Positions 47,206 to 57,407 of a DNA stretch of 64,000 nt are shown piece after piece. Both the position numbers and the translations under genes were made by a program. Under the pieces are notes generated by a model. It did no database searches. It saw only the letters and a list, made by a program, of their open reading frames with translations, and was not told the origin of the DNA. Each line of letters starts with the position of its first letter. Position 1 is the stretch's first letter. This DNA is from Mycobacterium sp. 155 (GTDB lineage Bacteria > Actinomycetota > Actinomycetes > Mycobacteriales > Mycobacteriaceae): the NCBI RefSeq assembly GCF_000373905.1, contig NZ_KB892705.1, positions 4,290,478 to 4,354,477 on the forward strand, read 5' to 3'.

Positions 47206-48270
47206 GTGGCCAGTTCGTATGTCGCAGGGGTGGCGGTCGCCGAGTCGGTCCCGCTGGCGCCGTTGACCACGCTGCGGGTCGGGCCGGTGGCGCGCCGGGT
47301 GCTGACGTGCACCAGCACCGAACAACTTGTCGGTGTGCTGCGCACGGTCGACGATCCGATCCTGGTGCTGGCCGGCGGCTCGAACGTGGTGCTCGCCGAT
47401 GATCTGACCGACACCGCACCCGAGCTGATCGTGGTGCGGGTCGCCAACACCGAGGTAACTGTCGAGGACAACATCGTGCGGGCCGAGGCCGGCGCGGTGT
47501 TCGACGACGTGGTGGTGACGGCGCTGGCGCACGGTCTGGGTGGGCTGGAATGCCTGTCCGGGATACCTGGATCGGCCGGGGCCACGCCTGTGCAGAACGT
47601 CGGCGCTTACGGAACCGAGGTTGCCGACAGCATCCGGAGAGTGCGCCTACTCGACCGGCGCAGCGGTGAAGACCGTTGGGCCGCACCGGAAGAACTGCGG
47701 TTCGCGTACCGGACCAGTGTGCTCAAGCACTCCGACGCGGTCATCGTGCTCGAGGTGGAATTCGAACTGGACCCCGAGGGGCGCAGCGCCCCGCTGCGCT
47801 ACCGGGAACTCGCCAACGCCCTCGGTGTCGAAACCGGTGAGCGGGCAGACCCGCTGCTGGTGCGGGAAATCGTGCTCAAGTTGCGGGCCGGCAAAGGCAT
47901 GGTGCTCGACGCGCACGACCATGACACGTGGAGCGTCGGATCGTTCTTCACCAACCCGGTGGTGTCTGCGGCCGACTTCGACGCGTTGCGGAAATCGGCC
48001 GACGTGCCGCATTACCCGGCCCCCGACGGGGTGAAACTCGCTGCCGGCTGGCTTGTCGAGCACGCGGGCTTCGGCAAGGGGTTCCCCGGCGACGGCGCCC
48101 CGGCCCGGTTGTCCACCAAGCATGCGCTGGCTCTTACCAACCGGGGCGAAGCGACAAGCGCCGACGTGATTGCGCTGGCCAGAAGGGTGCAGGCGGGGGT
48201 TCGCGAGGCGTTCGGGATAGATCTCACACCCGAACCGATTCTGATTGGCTGCTCCCTGTCGGTACCCTAG
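47206..48270 (+). CDS. murB: UDP-N-acetylenolpyruvoylglucosamine reductase
   Basis: 354 residues. It reduces enolpyruvyl-UDP-GlcNAc to UDP-MurNAc in peptidoglycan synthesis, with FAD and NADPH. The FAD-binding signature is [19 protein letters not shown], the substrate-reducing Ser lies in SVGSFFTNP, and the C-terminal part has [15 protein letters not shown] start; TACCGT lies eight bases upstream. The L,D-transpeptidase gene follows six bases later, pairing two cell-wall steps. Confidence 0.96.
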   Translation: MASSYVAGVAVAESVPLAPLTTLRVGPVARRVLTCTSTEQLVGVLRTVDDPILVLAGGSNVVLADDLTDTAPELIVVRVANTEVTVEDNIVRAEAGAVFDDVVVTALAHGLGGLECLSGIPGSAGATPVQNVGAYGTEVADSIRRVRLLDRRSGEDRWAAPEELRFAYRTSVLKHSDAVIVLEVEFELDPEGRSAPLRYRELANALGVETGERADPLLVREIVLKLRAGKGMVLDAHDHDTWSVGSFFTNPVVSAADFDALRKSADVPHYPAPDGVKLAAGWLVEHAGFGKGFPGDGAPARLSTKHALALTNRGEATSADVIALARRVQAGVREAFGIDLTPEPILIGCSLSVP

Positions 48271-48276
48271 GTCGAC

Positions 48277-49602
48277 GTGAGCTCCGCCGGTTTTTTCCAG
48301 GTCCCGGCGCCGGTGATGAACCGGCGGCGGGCTCTGTCCACGCTTGCTTTCGGAGTGGGTGCAAGTGTGCTGGCAGCGTGCTCGGGAAACTCGACGCCTG
48401 AGTCCGCGCCGGCGGCCGCCCCGGCGACCCCGACGGTGACGTATCAGCCCGGTGCTGACGCGAAAAATGTGATCCCGACCGCCGCGGTGGGAGTCCAGGT
48501 CGCAGACGGCTGGTTCCAGACCGTCACCCTGACCAACCCGGACGGCAAAATCGTGGCCGGAGCGCTCAACCGCGACCGCACCGCCTACGCGGTCACCGAA
48601 CCACTTGGCTACGGCATGACCTACAAGTGGTCCGGGTCTGTGGTGGGGCACGACGGCAAGGCCGAGCAACTGCAGGCCAAGTTCAAGACCATCGACCCGC
48701 AGAAGCAGGTCAACGGGCAGTTCCAGCTCTCCGACGGTCAGGTGGTCGGGGTGGCCGCTCCGATCATCCTGCAGTTCGACGCGGCGATCAGTGACGCGGA
48801 CAAGGTCACCGTCGAGAAAGCACTCAAGGTGACCACCGATCCCCCGGTGGAGGGGAGCTGGGCCTGGCTGCCCGATGAGTCCGCGGGCTCACGGGTGCAC
48901 TGGCGCACCCGTGAGTACTACCCGTCCGGAACCAAAGTCAGCGTCAACGCCCCGCTCTACGGCGTCAAGTTCGGCGACGGTGCCTACGGGGCCGCCGACT
49001 CCACGCTGAACATCGAGATCGGCCGTCGTCAGGTGGTCAAGGCCGACGCGACCAGCCACCGCATCCAAGTGATCAACGACGGGGGCGTGCTGTTCGACTT
49101 CCCGTGCAGCTACGGCGAGGCCGACCTGCCCCGTAACGTCACTCGCAGCGGCACCCACGTCGTCACCGAGAAGTACGCCGACTTCTACATGTCCAACCCG
49201 GCCGCGGGCTACAGCAACGTCCACGAGCGCTGGGCCGTACGGATCTCCAACAACGGGGAGTTCATCCACGCCAACCCCGCCAGCTCGGGTGCACAGGGCA
49301 ACACCAACGTCACCAACGGTTGTATCAACCTGTCGACCGACGACGCCGAGCAGTACTTCCACACCGCGATGTACGGCGACCCGGTGGAGGTCACCGGTAC
49401 GTCGATCAAGCTGTCCTACGCCGACGGCGACATCTGGGACTGGGCGATCGACTGGGACGAGTGGGTGTCCATGTCGGCAATCAACAACAAAAAGCCGCCG
49501 GAGATCCCGGTGAGCGCCCCGGCGACGCCCACCGATGCCCCGACCCTGTCGGGCACCCCGACGACCACGACGCCGCCGCCGGCCCGGGGGCCGGGCGGCT
49601 AG
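48277..49602 (+). CDS. lprQ: L,D-transpeptidase lipoprotein LprQ (Ldt5 type)
   Basis: 441 residues. The signal peptide ends in a lipobox with Cys35 (VLAAC), so it is a lipoprotein on the outer face of the membrane. Ig-like repeats (about 60-270) precede a YkuD catalytic domain, where [10 protein letters not shown] and VTNGCINLS supply the His and the nucleophilic Cys. The C-terminus is Pro/Thr-rich. It makes 3-3 crosslinks in peptidoglycan. GTG at 48277 is used; ATG at 48316 is an alternative. It is in an operon with murB, as Rv0482-Rv0483. Confidence 0.94.
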   Translation: MSSAGFFQVPAPVMNRRRALSTLAFGVGASVLAACSGNSTPESAPAAAPATPTVTYQPGADAKNVIPTAAVGVQVADGWFQTVTLTNPDGKIVAGALNRDRTAYAVTEPLGYGMTYKWSGSVVGHDGKAEQLQAKFKTIDPQKQVNGQFQLSDGQVVGVAAPIILQFDAAISDADKVTVEKALKVTTDPPVEGSWAWLPDESAGSRVHWRTREYYPSGTKVSVNAPLYGVKFGDGAYGAADSTLNIEIGRRQVVKADATSHRIQVINDGGVLFDFPCSYGEADLPRNVTRSGTHVVTEKYADFYMSNPAAGYSNVHERWAVRISNNGEFIHANPASSGAQGNTNVTNGCINLSTDDAEQYFHTAMYGDPVEVTGTSIKLSYADGDIWDWAIDWDEWVSMSAINNKKPPEIPVSAPATPTDAPTLSGTPTTTTPPPARGPGG

Positions 49603-50352
49603 TCACCTCCGCCGGTTGAACCGGGTGGCCGAGGCTTGATCTCGCGGCCGGATCACGATCTGGTCCAGGTCGACGTGGCTCGGGCGGGACGCGACGAAAC
49701 CGATCACCTCCGCGATGTCTTCGGCGACCAGCGGTGTGACCCCGGCATAGACGGCGTCGGCCCGTGCCGCATCGCCGCCGAAGCGCATCAGAGAGAAGTC
49801 GGTGTGCACCATGCCCGGTGCAATCTCGGTGAGCCGCACCGGTTTTCCCAGCAGCTCACCGCGCAGGGTGCGGTGCAGGGCGCTCTGCGCATGCTTGGCG
49901 GAGGTGTAGCCGCCACCGCCGTCGTAGATCTCGAGCGCCGCGATCGAGGTGACCGTCACGATCAGCCCGTCGCCAGAGGCTTCCAGAGCGGGCAGCAGCG
50001 CGCGGGTGACCCGTAGCGTCCCCAGCACGTTGGTCTCCCACATCCAGCGCCAATGGTCCAGATCCGCCGCGGCCACGGGCTCCAGGCCCCTGGCCCCGCC
50101 TGCGTTGTTGACCAGCATGTCGACTCGGTCCAGTCCGGCCGCCAGCGCGTCGACCGCGTCGTCGTCGGTGACGTCCGCCACGATCGCCGTACCCCCGATC
50201 TCGGCTGCGACGGCCTCGATCCGGTCGGCGCGGCGGGCCACGCAGACTACGTGAAATCCAAGGGCGGCAAGGGTTTTGGCGGTCGCGGCGCCGATGCCCG
50301 CGCTGGCACCGGTCACCACCGCCACCCGGCGGTCGTTGTGCGGAGTGGTCAT
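49603..50352 (-). CDS. Short-chain dehydrogenase/reductase (Rv0484c type)
   Basis: 249 residues. The classical SDR motifs are TGASAGIG near residue 15, NNAGG near 88, and the catalytic YTSAKHA near 155. PGMVHTDF follows. The substrate is unknown; NADP preference is suggested by CVARRADR after the second strand. TAAGGT lies seven bases before the ATG. It converges with lprQ with no gap. Confidence 0.9.
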   Translation of the reverse strand: MTTPHNDRRVAVVTGASAGIGAATAKTLAALGFHVVCVARRADRIEAVAAEIGGTAIVADVTDDDAVDALAAGLDRVDMLVNNAGGARGLEPVAAADLDHWRWMWETNVLGTLRVTRALLPALEASGDGLIVTVTSIAALEIYDGGGGYTSAKHAQSALHRTLRGELLGKPVRLTEIAPGMVHTDFSLMRFGGDAARADAVYAGVTPLVAEDIAEVIGFVASRPSHVDLDQIVIRPRDQASATRFNRRR

Positions 50353-50359
50353 CTGCCCA

Positions 50360-50365
50360 ACCTTA
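50360..50365 (-). promoter_or_regulatory. -10 element for SDR gene (leaderless type)
   Basis: TAAGGT on the minus strand, seven bases before the ATG at 50352. The rest of the 191-base gap to the ROK gene holds an imperfect CTCCG/CGGAG dyad (50382-50398) and nothing else I can support. Confidence 0.45.
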
Positions 50366-50543
50366 ATTGGCGTGCTAAGTTCTCCGTATGTCTCGGAGTT
50401 CTCAGGCTGCCATCGCGCGGCGTGCGTGTTGTTGTCGCGCACCCCGCCGCGCCTGATTCGAACCCGGACGTCGTTTTCCCGTCCTACTGAGTCGCCAGGT
50501 GTGGCCCCTGCCCACCCGCCGACCTCCCGTAAGGACATTTCAC

Positions 50544-51875
50544 GTGACCACCGCAACTGCCGCTGCCCGCACCGCCGCTCCGCTGCGTCGTCCCACCCGC
50601 GGTGGCAGCGCGCACGCCAAGCGCGTGCTGACTCCCGCAAGTGCCCGCTACCCGCAATCGCGGCTGCTGCACATCGTCGCGCCGTCCCTCAAGGTCGCCG
50701 ATGCGGCCGCGGCTTCGGTGTTCAGTGCCGCGCGGATGCGCGGCCCGGTCGCCCGTGACGTCATCGCCCAGCACACCCAGCTGAGCATCGCCACGGTGAA
50801 TCGCCAGGTGACCGCCCTGTTGGAGGCCGGTGTCCTGCGCGAACGCGCCGACCTCGCCGTTTCTGGTGCCATCGGGCGCCCGCGGGTGCCGGTCGAGGTC
50901 AACCACGAACCGTTCCTCGCCCTGGGCATCCACATCGGTGCTCGCACCACCTCGATCGTGGCCACCGATCTGTTCGGCCGCACCCTCGACGTGGTCGAGA
51001 CCCCGACGCCGTCCGGGACCCAAGCCGCGGCGCTGGCCACCCTGGCCTCCAGTGCGCGCCGCTATCTGAGCCGCTGGCACCGCCGTCGCCCGCTGTGGGT
51101 CGGCATCGCTTCCGGCGGCGTCGTCGACAGCACCACCGGCTATCTGGACCATCCTCGGCTCGGTTGGCACGACGCCCCCGTGGGGCCGGTGCTGGCCGAG
51201 GCGCTGGGCCTGCCCGTGTCGTTGGCCTCCCACGTCGATGCGATGGCGGGCGCCGAGCTACTGCTGGCCGTCCGCCGACCGGCCGCCGAGACCGGCCAGG
51301 CCAGGACCAGTCTGTACGTGTACGCCCGCGAAACCGTGGGCTACGCGCTGTCCATCGACGGCCGCGTGCATTCCCCCGCCAGCGGGCCGGGAACCATCGC
51401 CGGCCTGCCCGCGCAGTCCCAATTACTAGGCGGCACAGGGCAATTGGAATCGACGGTGAGCGACGAGGCCGTGCTCACCGCAGCCCGCAAGCTACGCATC
51501 GTGCCTGCCGACGGGCCGGCGTCGACCCTGCCGGCAGTGCTGCGCGCGGCCCGCGCCGGCAACACACAGGCCGTCGAGCTGTTGACCGATCGGGCCCGCG
51601 TGCTCGGTGAAGCCGTCGCCCTGCTGCGCGACATGCTCAACCCCGACGATCTGGTCGTCGGCGGCCAGGCCTTCACCGAATACCCCGAAGGCATGGCCGC
51701 AGTGGAGTCGGCATTCGCCGACCGGTCGGTGCTGGCGTCGCGCGATATCCGCGTGACGGCGTTCGGTAACCGGGTACAGGAAGCCGGCGCGGGCATCGTG
51801 TCACTGGCCGGGCTGTACACCGACCCGATCGGTGCCATGCGGCGCGCTCAGACCCGCCGATCTGCAGCGGGGTAG
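50544..51875 (+). CDS. ROK-family transcriptional regulator (Rv0485 type)
   Basis: 443 residues. A basic, alanine-rich N-terminus precedes a winged helix (RMRGPVARDVIAQHTQLSIATVNRQVTALLEAGVLRERAD), then a ROK actin-like domain (IASGGVVDSTTGYLDHPRLGW, DAMAGAEL). The glucokinase-type ATP and zinc motifs are incomplete, so it acts as a regulator rather than a kinase. The M. tuberculosis ortholog influences pe13-ppe18. The GTG at 50544 has AAGGA upstream. It precedes mshA by 18 bases. Confidence 0.9.
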   Translation: MTTATAAARTAAPLRRPTRGGSAHAKRVLTPASARYPQSRLLHIVAPSLKVADAAAASVFSAARMRGPVARDVIAQHTQLSIATVNRQVTALLEAGVLRERADLAVSGAIGRPRVPVEVNHEPFLALGIHIGARTTSIVATDLFGRTLDVVETPTPSGTQAAALATLASSARRYLSRWHRRRPLWVGIASGGVVDSTTGYLDHPRLGWHDAPVGPVLAEALGLPVSLASHVDAMAGAELLLAVRRPAAETGQARTSLYVYARETVGYALSIDGRVHSPASGPGTIAGLPAQSQLLGGTGQLESTVSDEAVLTAARKLRIVPADGPASTLPAVLRAARAGNTQAVELLTDRARVLGEAVALLRDMLNPDDLVVGGQAFTEYPEGMAAVESAFADRSVLASRDIRVTAFGNRVQEAGAGIVSLAGLYTDPIGAMRRAQTRRSAAG

Positions 51876-51893
51876 GGGTGTAGACATAACGGT

Positions 51894-53231
51894 GTGCGCC
51901 TAACTCCAGACGGTTCCGACGTTTCCCAACAACGGCCGCGCTCCGACGGGCCGCGTCGGGTCGCGGTGCTCTCCGTGCACACCTCGCCGCTGGCTCAGCC
52001 CGGCACAGGTGATGCCGGCGGAATGAACGTCTACGTGCTGCAGACGGCCCTGCAACTGGCCCGCCGCGGCGTCGAAGTGGAGATCTTCACCAGGGCCACG
52101 TCCTCGGCCGATGCCTCGACCGTCGTGGTGGCCCCCGGAGTGCTGGTGCGCAACGTGGTGGCCGGCCCGTTCGAGGGTCTCGACAAGTACGACCTGCCTA
52201 CCCAGCTGTGCGCGCTCACCGCCGGGGTGTTGCGTGCCGAGGCCACCCACGAACCCGGCTATTACGACGTCGTGCATTCGCACTACTGGCTGTCCGGACA
52301 GGTGGGCTGGCTGGCCAGGGACCGCTGGGCGGTGCCGCTGGTGCACACCGCGCACACCCTGGCCGCCGTCAAGAACGCCGCCCTGGCCGAGGGGGACTCG
52401 CCTGAGCCGCCGCTGCGGGCAGTGGGCGAACAGCAGGTGGTCGACGAGGCCGACCGGCTCATCGTCAACACCGAAAACGAAGCGCAGCAACTTGTTTCGC
52501 TGCATCAGGCCGATCCGACGCGCATCGATGTGGTGTATCCGGGCGTCGACCTCGACGTATTCACCCCGGGGGACCGGCACGCCGCCCGAGCGGCTCTGGG
52601 GCTGGCTGCGGGTGAGCAGGTGGTGGCCTTCGTAGGCCGGATCCAGCCGCTCAAGGCGCCCGACATCCTGCTGCGGGCGGCGGCCAAGTTGCCCGGTCTG
52701 CGCGTGCTCGTCGCCGGCGGGCCGTCCGGGTCCGGTCTGGCCGAGCCCGACACCCTCGTTCGGCTCGCCGACGAATTGGGTATAACCGATCGGGTGACGT
52801 TCCTGCCACCACAGTCGCGGGCCGAGTTGGTCAATGTGTACCGCGCTGCCGATCTTGTTGCCGTGCCGAGCTATTCGGAGTCGTTCGGCCTGGTCGCCAT
52901 CGAGGCGCAGGCCTGCGGGACACCCGTGGTGGCCGCCGCGGTCGGCGGACTGCCCGTCGCCGTGCGCGACGGTGTCTCCGGCGCCCTGGTCGACGGGCAC
53001 GACATCGACGACTGGGCCGCGGCGATCGACAACGTGTTACAGCGTGATCCGGTCGTGTTGAGCCGGGCCGCCGAGGCGCATGCCGACGGATTCTCCTGGG
53101 CGCACACGGCCGACGCACTGCTGGCCAGCTACACCCGGGCGATGAGCGATTACCGGTCCCGGGAGGCCCGGCCCGCCGCGGCGCGCCGGTCCGGCCGCAG
53201 GTTCTCGATGCGGCGGGGTATCCGGGCATGA
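51894..53231 (+). CDS. mshA: D-inositol-3-phosphate glycosyltransferase (mycothiol synthesis)
   Basis: 445 residues of the GT4 family. It transfers GlcNAc to inositol 3-phosphate, the first step of mycothiol synthesis. [14 protein letters not shown] carries the N-terminal donor-loop glycines. [14 protein letters not shown] and the [20 protein letters not shown]7E motif form the UDP-sugar site. The stop overlaps the YbjN gene start. The first residues, before [15 protein letters not shown], are poorly conserved. Confidence 0.96.
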   Translation: MRLTPDGSDVSQQRPRSDGPRRVAVLSVHTSPLAQPGTGDAGGMNVYVLQTALQLARRGVEVEIFTRATSSADASTVVVAPGVLVRNVVAGPFEGLDKYDLPTQLCALTAGVLRAEATHEPGYYDVVHSHYWLSGQVGWLARDRWAVPLVHTAHTLAAVKNAALAEGDSPEPPLRAVGEQQVVDEADRLIVNTENEAQQLVSLHQADPTRIDVVYPGVDLDVFTPGDRHAARAALGLAAGEQVVAFVGRIQPLKAPDILLRAAAKLPGLRVLVAGGPSGSGLAEPDTLVRLADELGITDRVTFLPPQSRAELVNVYRAADLVAVPSYSESFGLVAIEAQACGTPVVAAAVGGLPVAVRDGVSGALVDGHDIDDWAAAIDNVLQRDPVVLSRAAEAHADGFSWAHTADALLASYTRAMSDYRSREARPAAARRSGRRFSMRRGIRA

Positions 53232-53737
53232 CGGTGCAGCAACTGATCGAGGACACCCTCGACGAGCACGGCCTGGAATACAGCCGCCACCGCGGAGCGC
53301 ACGGCGGACCGCCCGGTCTGGTGGTGGCGCTGCCGGGGGAGCGCAAGCTCAAGACCAACACCATTCTGAGCATCGGCGAGCACTCGGTACGGATCGAGGC
53401 GTTCGTCTGCCGCAAGCCCGACGAGAACTTCGAGGGCGTCTACCGGTTCCTGCTCAAGCGCAACCGCCGGCTCTACGGCGTTGCCTACACCCTCGACAAC
53501 GTCGGAGACATCTATCTGGTGGGCCGGATGCCGTTGGAGGCCGTCACTGCCGACGAGATCGACCGCGTGCTCGGACAGGTGCTCGAAGCCGTCGATTCAG
53601 ACTTCAACACCCTGCTGGAGCTCGGTTTTCGGACGTCGATCCAGAGGGAGTGGGACTGGCGGGTGTCGCGCGGTGAGTCGCTGCGCAACCTCAAGGCATT
53701 CGAGCATCTGATCGACGGCGACCACAAACCGCTGTGA
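53228..53737 (+). CDS. YbjN-domain protein (Rv0487 type)
   Basis: 169 residues of the YbjN fold, related to type III secretion chaperones. The pattern [22 protein letters not shown], then [21 protein letters not shown], is typical. It may act as a protein-interaction or regulatory module; no activity is established. It overlaps mshA by ATGA and is followed by gpmA 13 bases later, giving an mshA-ybjN-gpmA operon. The LysE gene found here in M. tuberculosis (Rv0488) is absent. Confidence 0.88.
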   Translation: MTVQQLIEDTLDEHGLEYSRHRGAHGGPPGLVVALPGERKLKTNTILSIGEHSVRIEAFVCRKPDENFEGVYRFLLKRNRRLYGVAYTLDNVGDIYLVGRMPLEAVTADEIDRVLGQVLEAVDSDFNTLLELGFRTSIQREWDWRVSRGESLRNLKAFEHLIDGDHKPL

Positions 53738-53750
53738 AAGGATGACCGTC

Positions 53751-54494
53751 ATGCCGACGCTGATCTTGCTCCGCCATGGTGAGTCCGACTGGAACCAGAA
53801 GAACCTGTTCACCGGATGGGTGGACGTCGACCTCACCGAAAAGGGCCGCGCAGAGGCGATCCGCGGTGGCGAACTGTTGGCCGAGCAGGGTGTGCTGCCC
53901 GACGTGGTGTTCACGTCGCTGCTGCGTCGCGCCATCAACACGGCGAACCTCGCGTTGGACAAGGCTGACCGGCATTGGATCCCGGTGCAGCGGGACTGGC
54001 GGCTCAACGAACGCCACTACGGTGCGCTGCAGGGACTCGACAAAGCGGCCACCAAAGAGAAGTACGGCGAAGAGCAGTTCATGGCGTGGCGGCGCAGCTA
54101 CGACACGCCGCCACCACCGATCGAGAAGGGCAGCGAGTTCAGCCAGGACGCCGATCCGCGGTACGCCGATATCGACGGCGGGCCGCTGACCGAATGCCTC
54201 AAGGACGTGGTGGCCCGATTCGTGCCGTATTACGAGTCCACGATCGTGCCCGAGTTGCAAGCCGGCAAGACCGTACTGATCGTCGCCCACGGAAACTCGC
54301 TGCGCGCGCTGGTCAAGTACCTCGACGGGATGTCGGACGACGAGATCGTCGAGCTGAACATCCCGACCGGTATCCCGCTGCGCTACGACCTGGACGAGAG
54401 CCTCAAGCCGCTGGTGGCAGGCGGGGAGTACCTGGATCCCGAGGCCGCTGCCGCGGGTGCGGCCGCCGTCGCAGCCCAGGGCGCCAAAAAGTAA
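53751..54494 (+). CDS. gpmA: 2,3-bisphosphoglycerate-dependent phosphoglycerate mutase
   Basis: 247 residues. It interconverts 3- and 2-phosphoglycerate in glycolysis. The phosphohistidine is in [22 protein letters not shown] follows, and the second His is in [16 protein letters not shown] use the ATG at 53751, which has AAAGGA at normal spacing; the ATG at 53742 abuts that site. The alanine-rich C-terminus matches the mycobacterial form. Confidence 0.95.
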   Translation: MPTLILLRHGESDWNQKNLFTGWVDVDLTEKGRAEAIRGGELLAEQGVLPDVVFTSLLRRAINTANLALDKADRHWIPVQRDWRLNERHYGALQGLDKAATKEKYGEEQFMAWRRSYDTPPPPIEKGSEFSQDADPRYADIDGGPLTECLKDVVARFVPYYESTIVPELQAGKTVLIVAHGNSLRALVKYLDGMSDDEIVELNIPTGIPLRYDLDESLKPLVAGGEYLDPEAAAAGAAAVAAQGAKK

Positions 54495-54517
54495 GTCCGG
54501 ACATTCGGCAAACAGCC

Positions 54518-54534
54518 GGTGAACACCGGTAAAC
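54518..54534. promoter_or_regulatory. RegX3-like box before senX3
   Basis: On the minus strand it reads GTTTACC-GGT-GTTCACC, a direct repeat of the PhoB/RegX3 type with a 10-base period. It is about 95 bases before senX3, fitting autoregulation of senX3-regX3. Confidence 0.5.
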
Positions 54535-54614
54535 ATAGACCGAACTGTTGTGTTTGGCTGTGTGACTTGTCCCGATTTGGCTGCACGCTGCTGGGATGAC
54601 TTTCACCGGATGCG

Positions 54615-54620
54615 TACGAT
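54615..54620 (+). promoter_or_regulatory. -10 element for senX3-regX3 (leaderless type)
   Basis: TACGAT followed by six bases and GTG at 54627. Confidence 0.5.
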
Positions 54621-54626
54621 TTTTGC

Positions 54627-55814
54627 GTGGGTGTTGTGTCGGCGCTATTGCTGACTGTGATCGTCGCAGCGCTTGCGTTGGCTCTGGGGCTGGGTATCGG
54701 AGCCGGGCTGATACCTCGGATCAGGGCCAGGAGAGATCTGCGGGCCGCCGACGAGGCCGGTCTGACCGTCTCGCAGATGCTGCAGCACATCGTGTCGCTC
54801 TCACCGGTCGGCATCGCGGTGGTCGACACGTTCAACGACGTGGTCTACACCAACGACCGGGCCGATGAGCTGGGCGTGGTGCGAGACCGCTTGCTCGACG
54901 AACGGGCCTGGCGCGCTGCCGAACAGGTGTTCGCCACCGGTCAGGACATCGAGGTCGACCTCTCACCCCGCAAGGTGGCCAACCCGGGCCGGTCGGGCAT
55001 CTCGGTGCGGGGCACCGTCAAACTGCTCACCGATCACGACCGGCGGTTCGCCGTTGTCTACGCCGACGACCAGTCCGAGCACGCGAGAATGGAAGCGACT
55101 CGGCGTGATTTCGTGGCCAACGTCAGCCACGAGCTGAAGACCCCGGTGGGCGCGCTGGGCGTGCTGGCCGAAGCCCTGTTGGCCTCGGCCGACGACCCTG
55201 ACACCGTGCGGCACTTCGCCAACAAGATGGTCGCCGAATCACACCGGCTCGCCGACATGGTGGGCGAGCTCATCGAGCTGTCCAGGCTGCAAGGCGGGGA
55301 ACGGCTGCCCGACCTGGACGCCGTCGACGTCGACACCGTGGTGGCCGAGGCGCTGTCCCGGCACAAGGTGGCCGCCGACAACGCCGACATCTCCATCACC
55401 ACCGACGCCCCGACCGGTTACCGGGTCCTGGGCGACGAAGCCCTGCTGGTGACCGCCATGGCCAACCTGATCTCCAACGCGATTGCCTACTCGCCCAACG
55501 GTTCCAGCGTGTCCATCAGCCGCCGCCGGCGCGGCGGAAGCGTCGAGATCGCGGTGACCGACCGCGGGATCGGCATCGCCAAGGCCGACCAGGAGCGGGT
55601 GTTCGAGCGGTTCTTCCGGGTGGACAAGGCGCGATCGCGGGCCACCGGCGGCACCGGACTCGGGTTGGCCATCGTCAAACATGTGGCGGCCAACCACAAC
55701 GGAACGATCCGGCTGTGGAGTCAGCCGGGAACCGGGTCGACGTTCACGTTGTCGATCCCGGCCTACCCCCATCACGACCAAGACCACGATGAATCCGACG
55801 ATGTAGCCCAATGA
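54627..55814 (+). CDS. senX3: Phosphate-responsive sensor histidine kinase SenX3
   Basis: 395 residues. An N-terminal membrane segment ([20 protein letters not shown]) is followed by a PAS-like domain (about 50-150). HisKA has the phosphorylated His in [13 protein letters not shown]. HATPase_c has [28 protein letters not shown] and [11 protein letters not shown]. With RegX3 it governs the response to low phosphate, including polyphosphate metabolism. The stop overlaps the first possible regX3 ATG; the MIRU repeat unit found between the two genes in M. tuberculosis is absent. Confidence 0.97.
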   Translation: MGVVSALLLTVIVAALALALGLGIGAGLIPRIRARRDLRAADEAGLTVSQMLQHIVSLSPVGIAVVDTFNDVVYTNDRADELGVVRDRLLDERAWRAAEQVFATGQDIEVDLSPRKVANPGRSGISVRGTVKLLTDHDRRFAVVYADDQSEHARMEATRRDFVANVSHELKTPVGALGVLAEALLASADDPDTVRHFANKMVAESHRLADMVGELIELSRLQGGERLPDLDAVDVDTVVAEALSRHKVAADNADISITTDAPTGYRVLGDEALLVTAMANLISNAIAYSPNGSSVSISRRRRGGSVEIAVTDRGIGIAKADQERVFERFFRVDKARSRATGGTGLGLAIVKHVAANHNGTIRLWSQPGTGSTFTLSIPAYPHHDQDHDESDDVAQ

Positions 55815-55831
55815 GAGGACCAAATACTTCG

Positions 55832-56518
55832 ATGACCAGCGTGTTGATCGTTGAGGACGAGGAGTCGCTGGCCGATCCCCTGGCGTTCCTGCTCCGCAAG
55901 GAGGGTTTCGAGACCACCGTCGTGGCCGACGGTCCTTCCGCCCTGGCCGAATTCGAGCGTTCCGGCGCCGATATCGTGCTACTGGACCTGATGCTGCCGG
56001 GAATGAGCGGCACCGACGTCTGCAAGCAGCTGCGGTCCCGCTCGAGCGTGCCGGTGATCATGGTGACCGCCCGTGACAGTGAGATCGACAAGGTCGTGGG
56101 GCTCGAACTGGGCGCCGACGACTATGTCACCAAGCCGTATTCGGCGCGTGAGCTGATCGCGCGGATTCGGGCCGTGCTGCGCCGCGGATCGGACTCCGAC
56201 GACACCGCATCCGGCGACGGCGTGCTGGAAGCCGGCCCGGTCCGCATGGATGTCGAACGCCACGTGGTCAGCGTCAACGGTGAGCAGATCACCTTGCCGC
56301 TGAAGGAATTCGACCTGCTCGAGTACCTGATGCGCAACAGCGGCCGAGTACTCACCCGCGGTCAGCTCATCGACCGCGTGTGGGGTGCCGACTATGTCGG
56401 CGACACCAAAACCCTTGATGTACATGTCAAGCGGCTGCGATCCAAGATCGAGGCCGATCCGGCCAACCCGGTACATCTGGTCACCGTGCGCGGGCTTGGT
56501 TACAAGCTGGAGGGCTGA
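55832..56518 (+). CDS. regX3: Response regulator RegX3
   Basis: 228 residues. The receiver domain has the acidic pocket VEDEES, phospho-acceptor Asp52 in LLDLMLPG, the Thr in VTARDS and the Lys in VTKPYS. The C-terminal OmpR-type winged helix is about 130-228. MTSVLIVEDEE starts the family, so I use the ATG at 55832 (GAGGA lies 13 bases before it); the ATG at 55811 overlapping senX3 would add seven residues. The output is activation of phosphate-acquisition genes. Confidence 0.97.
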   Translation: MTSVLIVEDEESLADPLAFLLRKEGFETTVVADGPSALAEFERSGADIVLLDLMLPGMSGTDVCKQLRSRSSVPVIMVTARDSEIDKVVGLELGADDYVTKPYSARELIARIRAVLRRGSDSDDTASGDGVLEAGPVRMDVERHVVSVNGEQITLPLKEFDLLEYLMRNSGRVLTRGQLIDRVWGADYVGDTKTLDVHVKRLRSKIEADPANPVHLVTVRGLGYKLEG

Positions 56519-56527
56519 GGCCGGCGC

Positions 56528-57304
56528 CTATTCGGCAGCGCGGGTGGCCGGGTGGACCGCAATGAGCCCTAAGCTGCTGCGCCGCTTGCACATTGCGGCC
56601 AGCTCCGCGTAGGCCTTCTCTCCCAAGAGTGCCGTCAGTTCGGGTGCATAGGACTCCCACACCTGTTTGGTGCCGACGTGCGCGGCCGGATCGCCGGTGC
56701 AGTACCAGTGCAGATCTGCGCCGCCCTCGCCCCATCCGCGCCGGTCGTACTCGGTGATGACGGTCCGCAGCACCTGTGTGCCGTCGGGCCGGGTCAGCCA
56801 GTCCTGGCTGCGCCGGATCGGCAACTGCCAGCACACATCCGGCTTCATCGTCAGCGGTTCGACGCCGATCTTGAGCGCCTTGCTGTGCAGCGCGCAGCCG
56901 ATCCCCCCCGGGAAACCGGGCCGATTCAGGAAGATGCAGGCGCCCTTGTACTTTCGGGTCCGCAGATTGGGTTGGCCGTCGTACTCGTCGTCTTCCAGGT
57001 AGCCCTTGCGCCCCAGACCCTTGTCGCGGAACTGCCAATCGGAATCGGTGAGCTGTTTGACCGCGTCGTCGAGCCGGGCCCGATCGTCGTCGTCGGACAG
57101 GAACGCACCGTGCGAGCAACACCCGTCATCAGGGCGGCCTGCCACTGTGCCCTGGCAGGCCGGCGTACCGAACACGCACGTCCAGCGGGACAACAACCAG
57201 GTCATGTCGGCCGCGATGAGATGCTCCGCGTCGTCGGGGTCGTAGAACTCCACCCATTCGCGCGCAAAGTCCAGTTCGACTTCCCCGGGATGCACGTCCG
57301 TCAC
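56528..57304 (-). CDS. Conserved cysteine-rich actinobacterial protein (Rv0495c type)
   Basis: 258 residues. Cysteines fall in two groups: [21 protein letters not shown] (about residues 43-63) and scattered later ones ([32 protein letters not shown]). This resembles YkgJ-like metal or Fe-S binding proteins, but I cannot assign a function. The conserved aromatic stretch [16 protein letters not shown] is notable. It converges with regX3 and is divergent from ppx. Confidence 0.85.
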   Translation of the reverse strand: MTDVHPGEVELDFAREWVEFYDPDDAEHLIAADMTWLLSRWTCVFGTPACQGTVAGRPDDGCCSHGAFLSDDDDRARLDDAVKQLTDSDWQFRDKGLGRKGYLEDDEYDGQPNLRTRKYKGACIFLNRPGFPGGIGCALHSKALKIGVEPLTMKPDVCWQLPIRRSQDWLTRPDGTQVLRTVITEYDRRGWGEGGADLHWYCTGDPAAHVGTKQVWESYAPELTALLGEKAYAELAAMCKRRSSLGLIAVHPATRAAE

Positions 57305-57395
57305 GGTCGGAAACGCTACTCGTATCCGGCTGAACCCGACTTATTTCACGATCGCGTCCGGCGGTGCCGGGCACGGAAGCCGACAGGTCACCGGA

Positions 57396-57401
57396 TAGGT
57401 T
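57396..57401 (+). promoter_or_regulatory. -10 element for ppx (leaderless type)
   Basis: TAGGTT followed by six bases and GTG at 57408. Confidence 0.5.
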
Positions 57402-57407
57402 TGGGGC

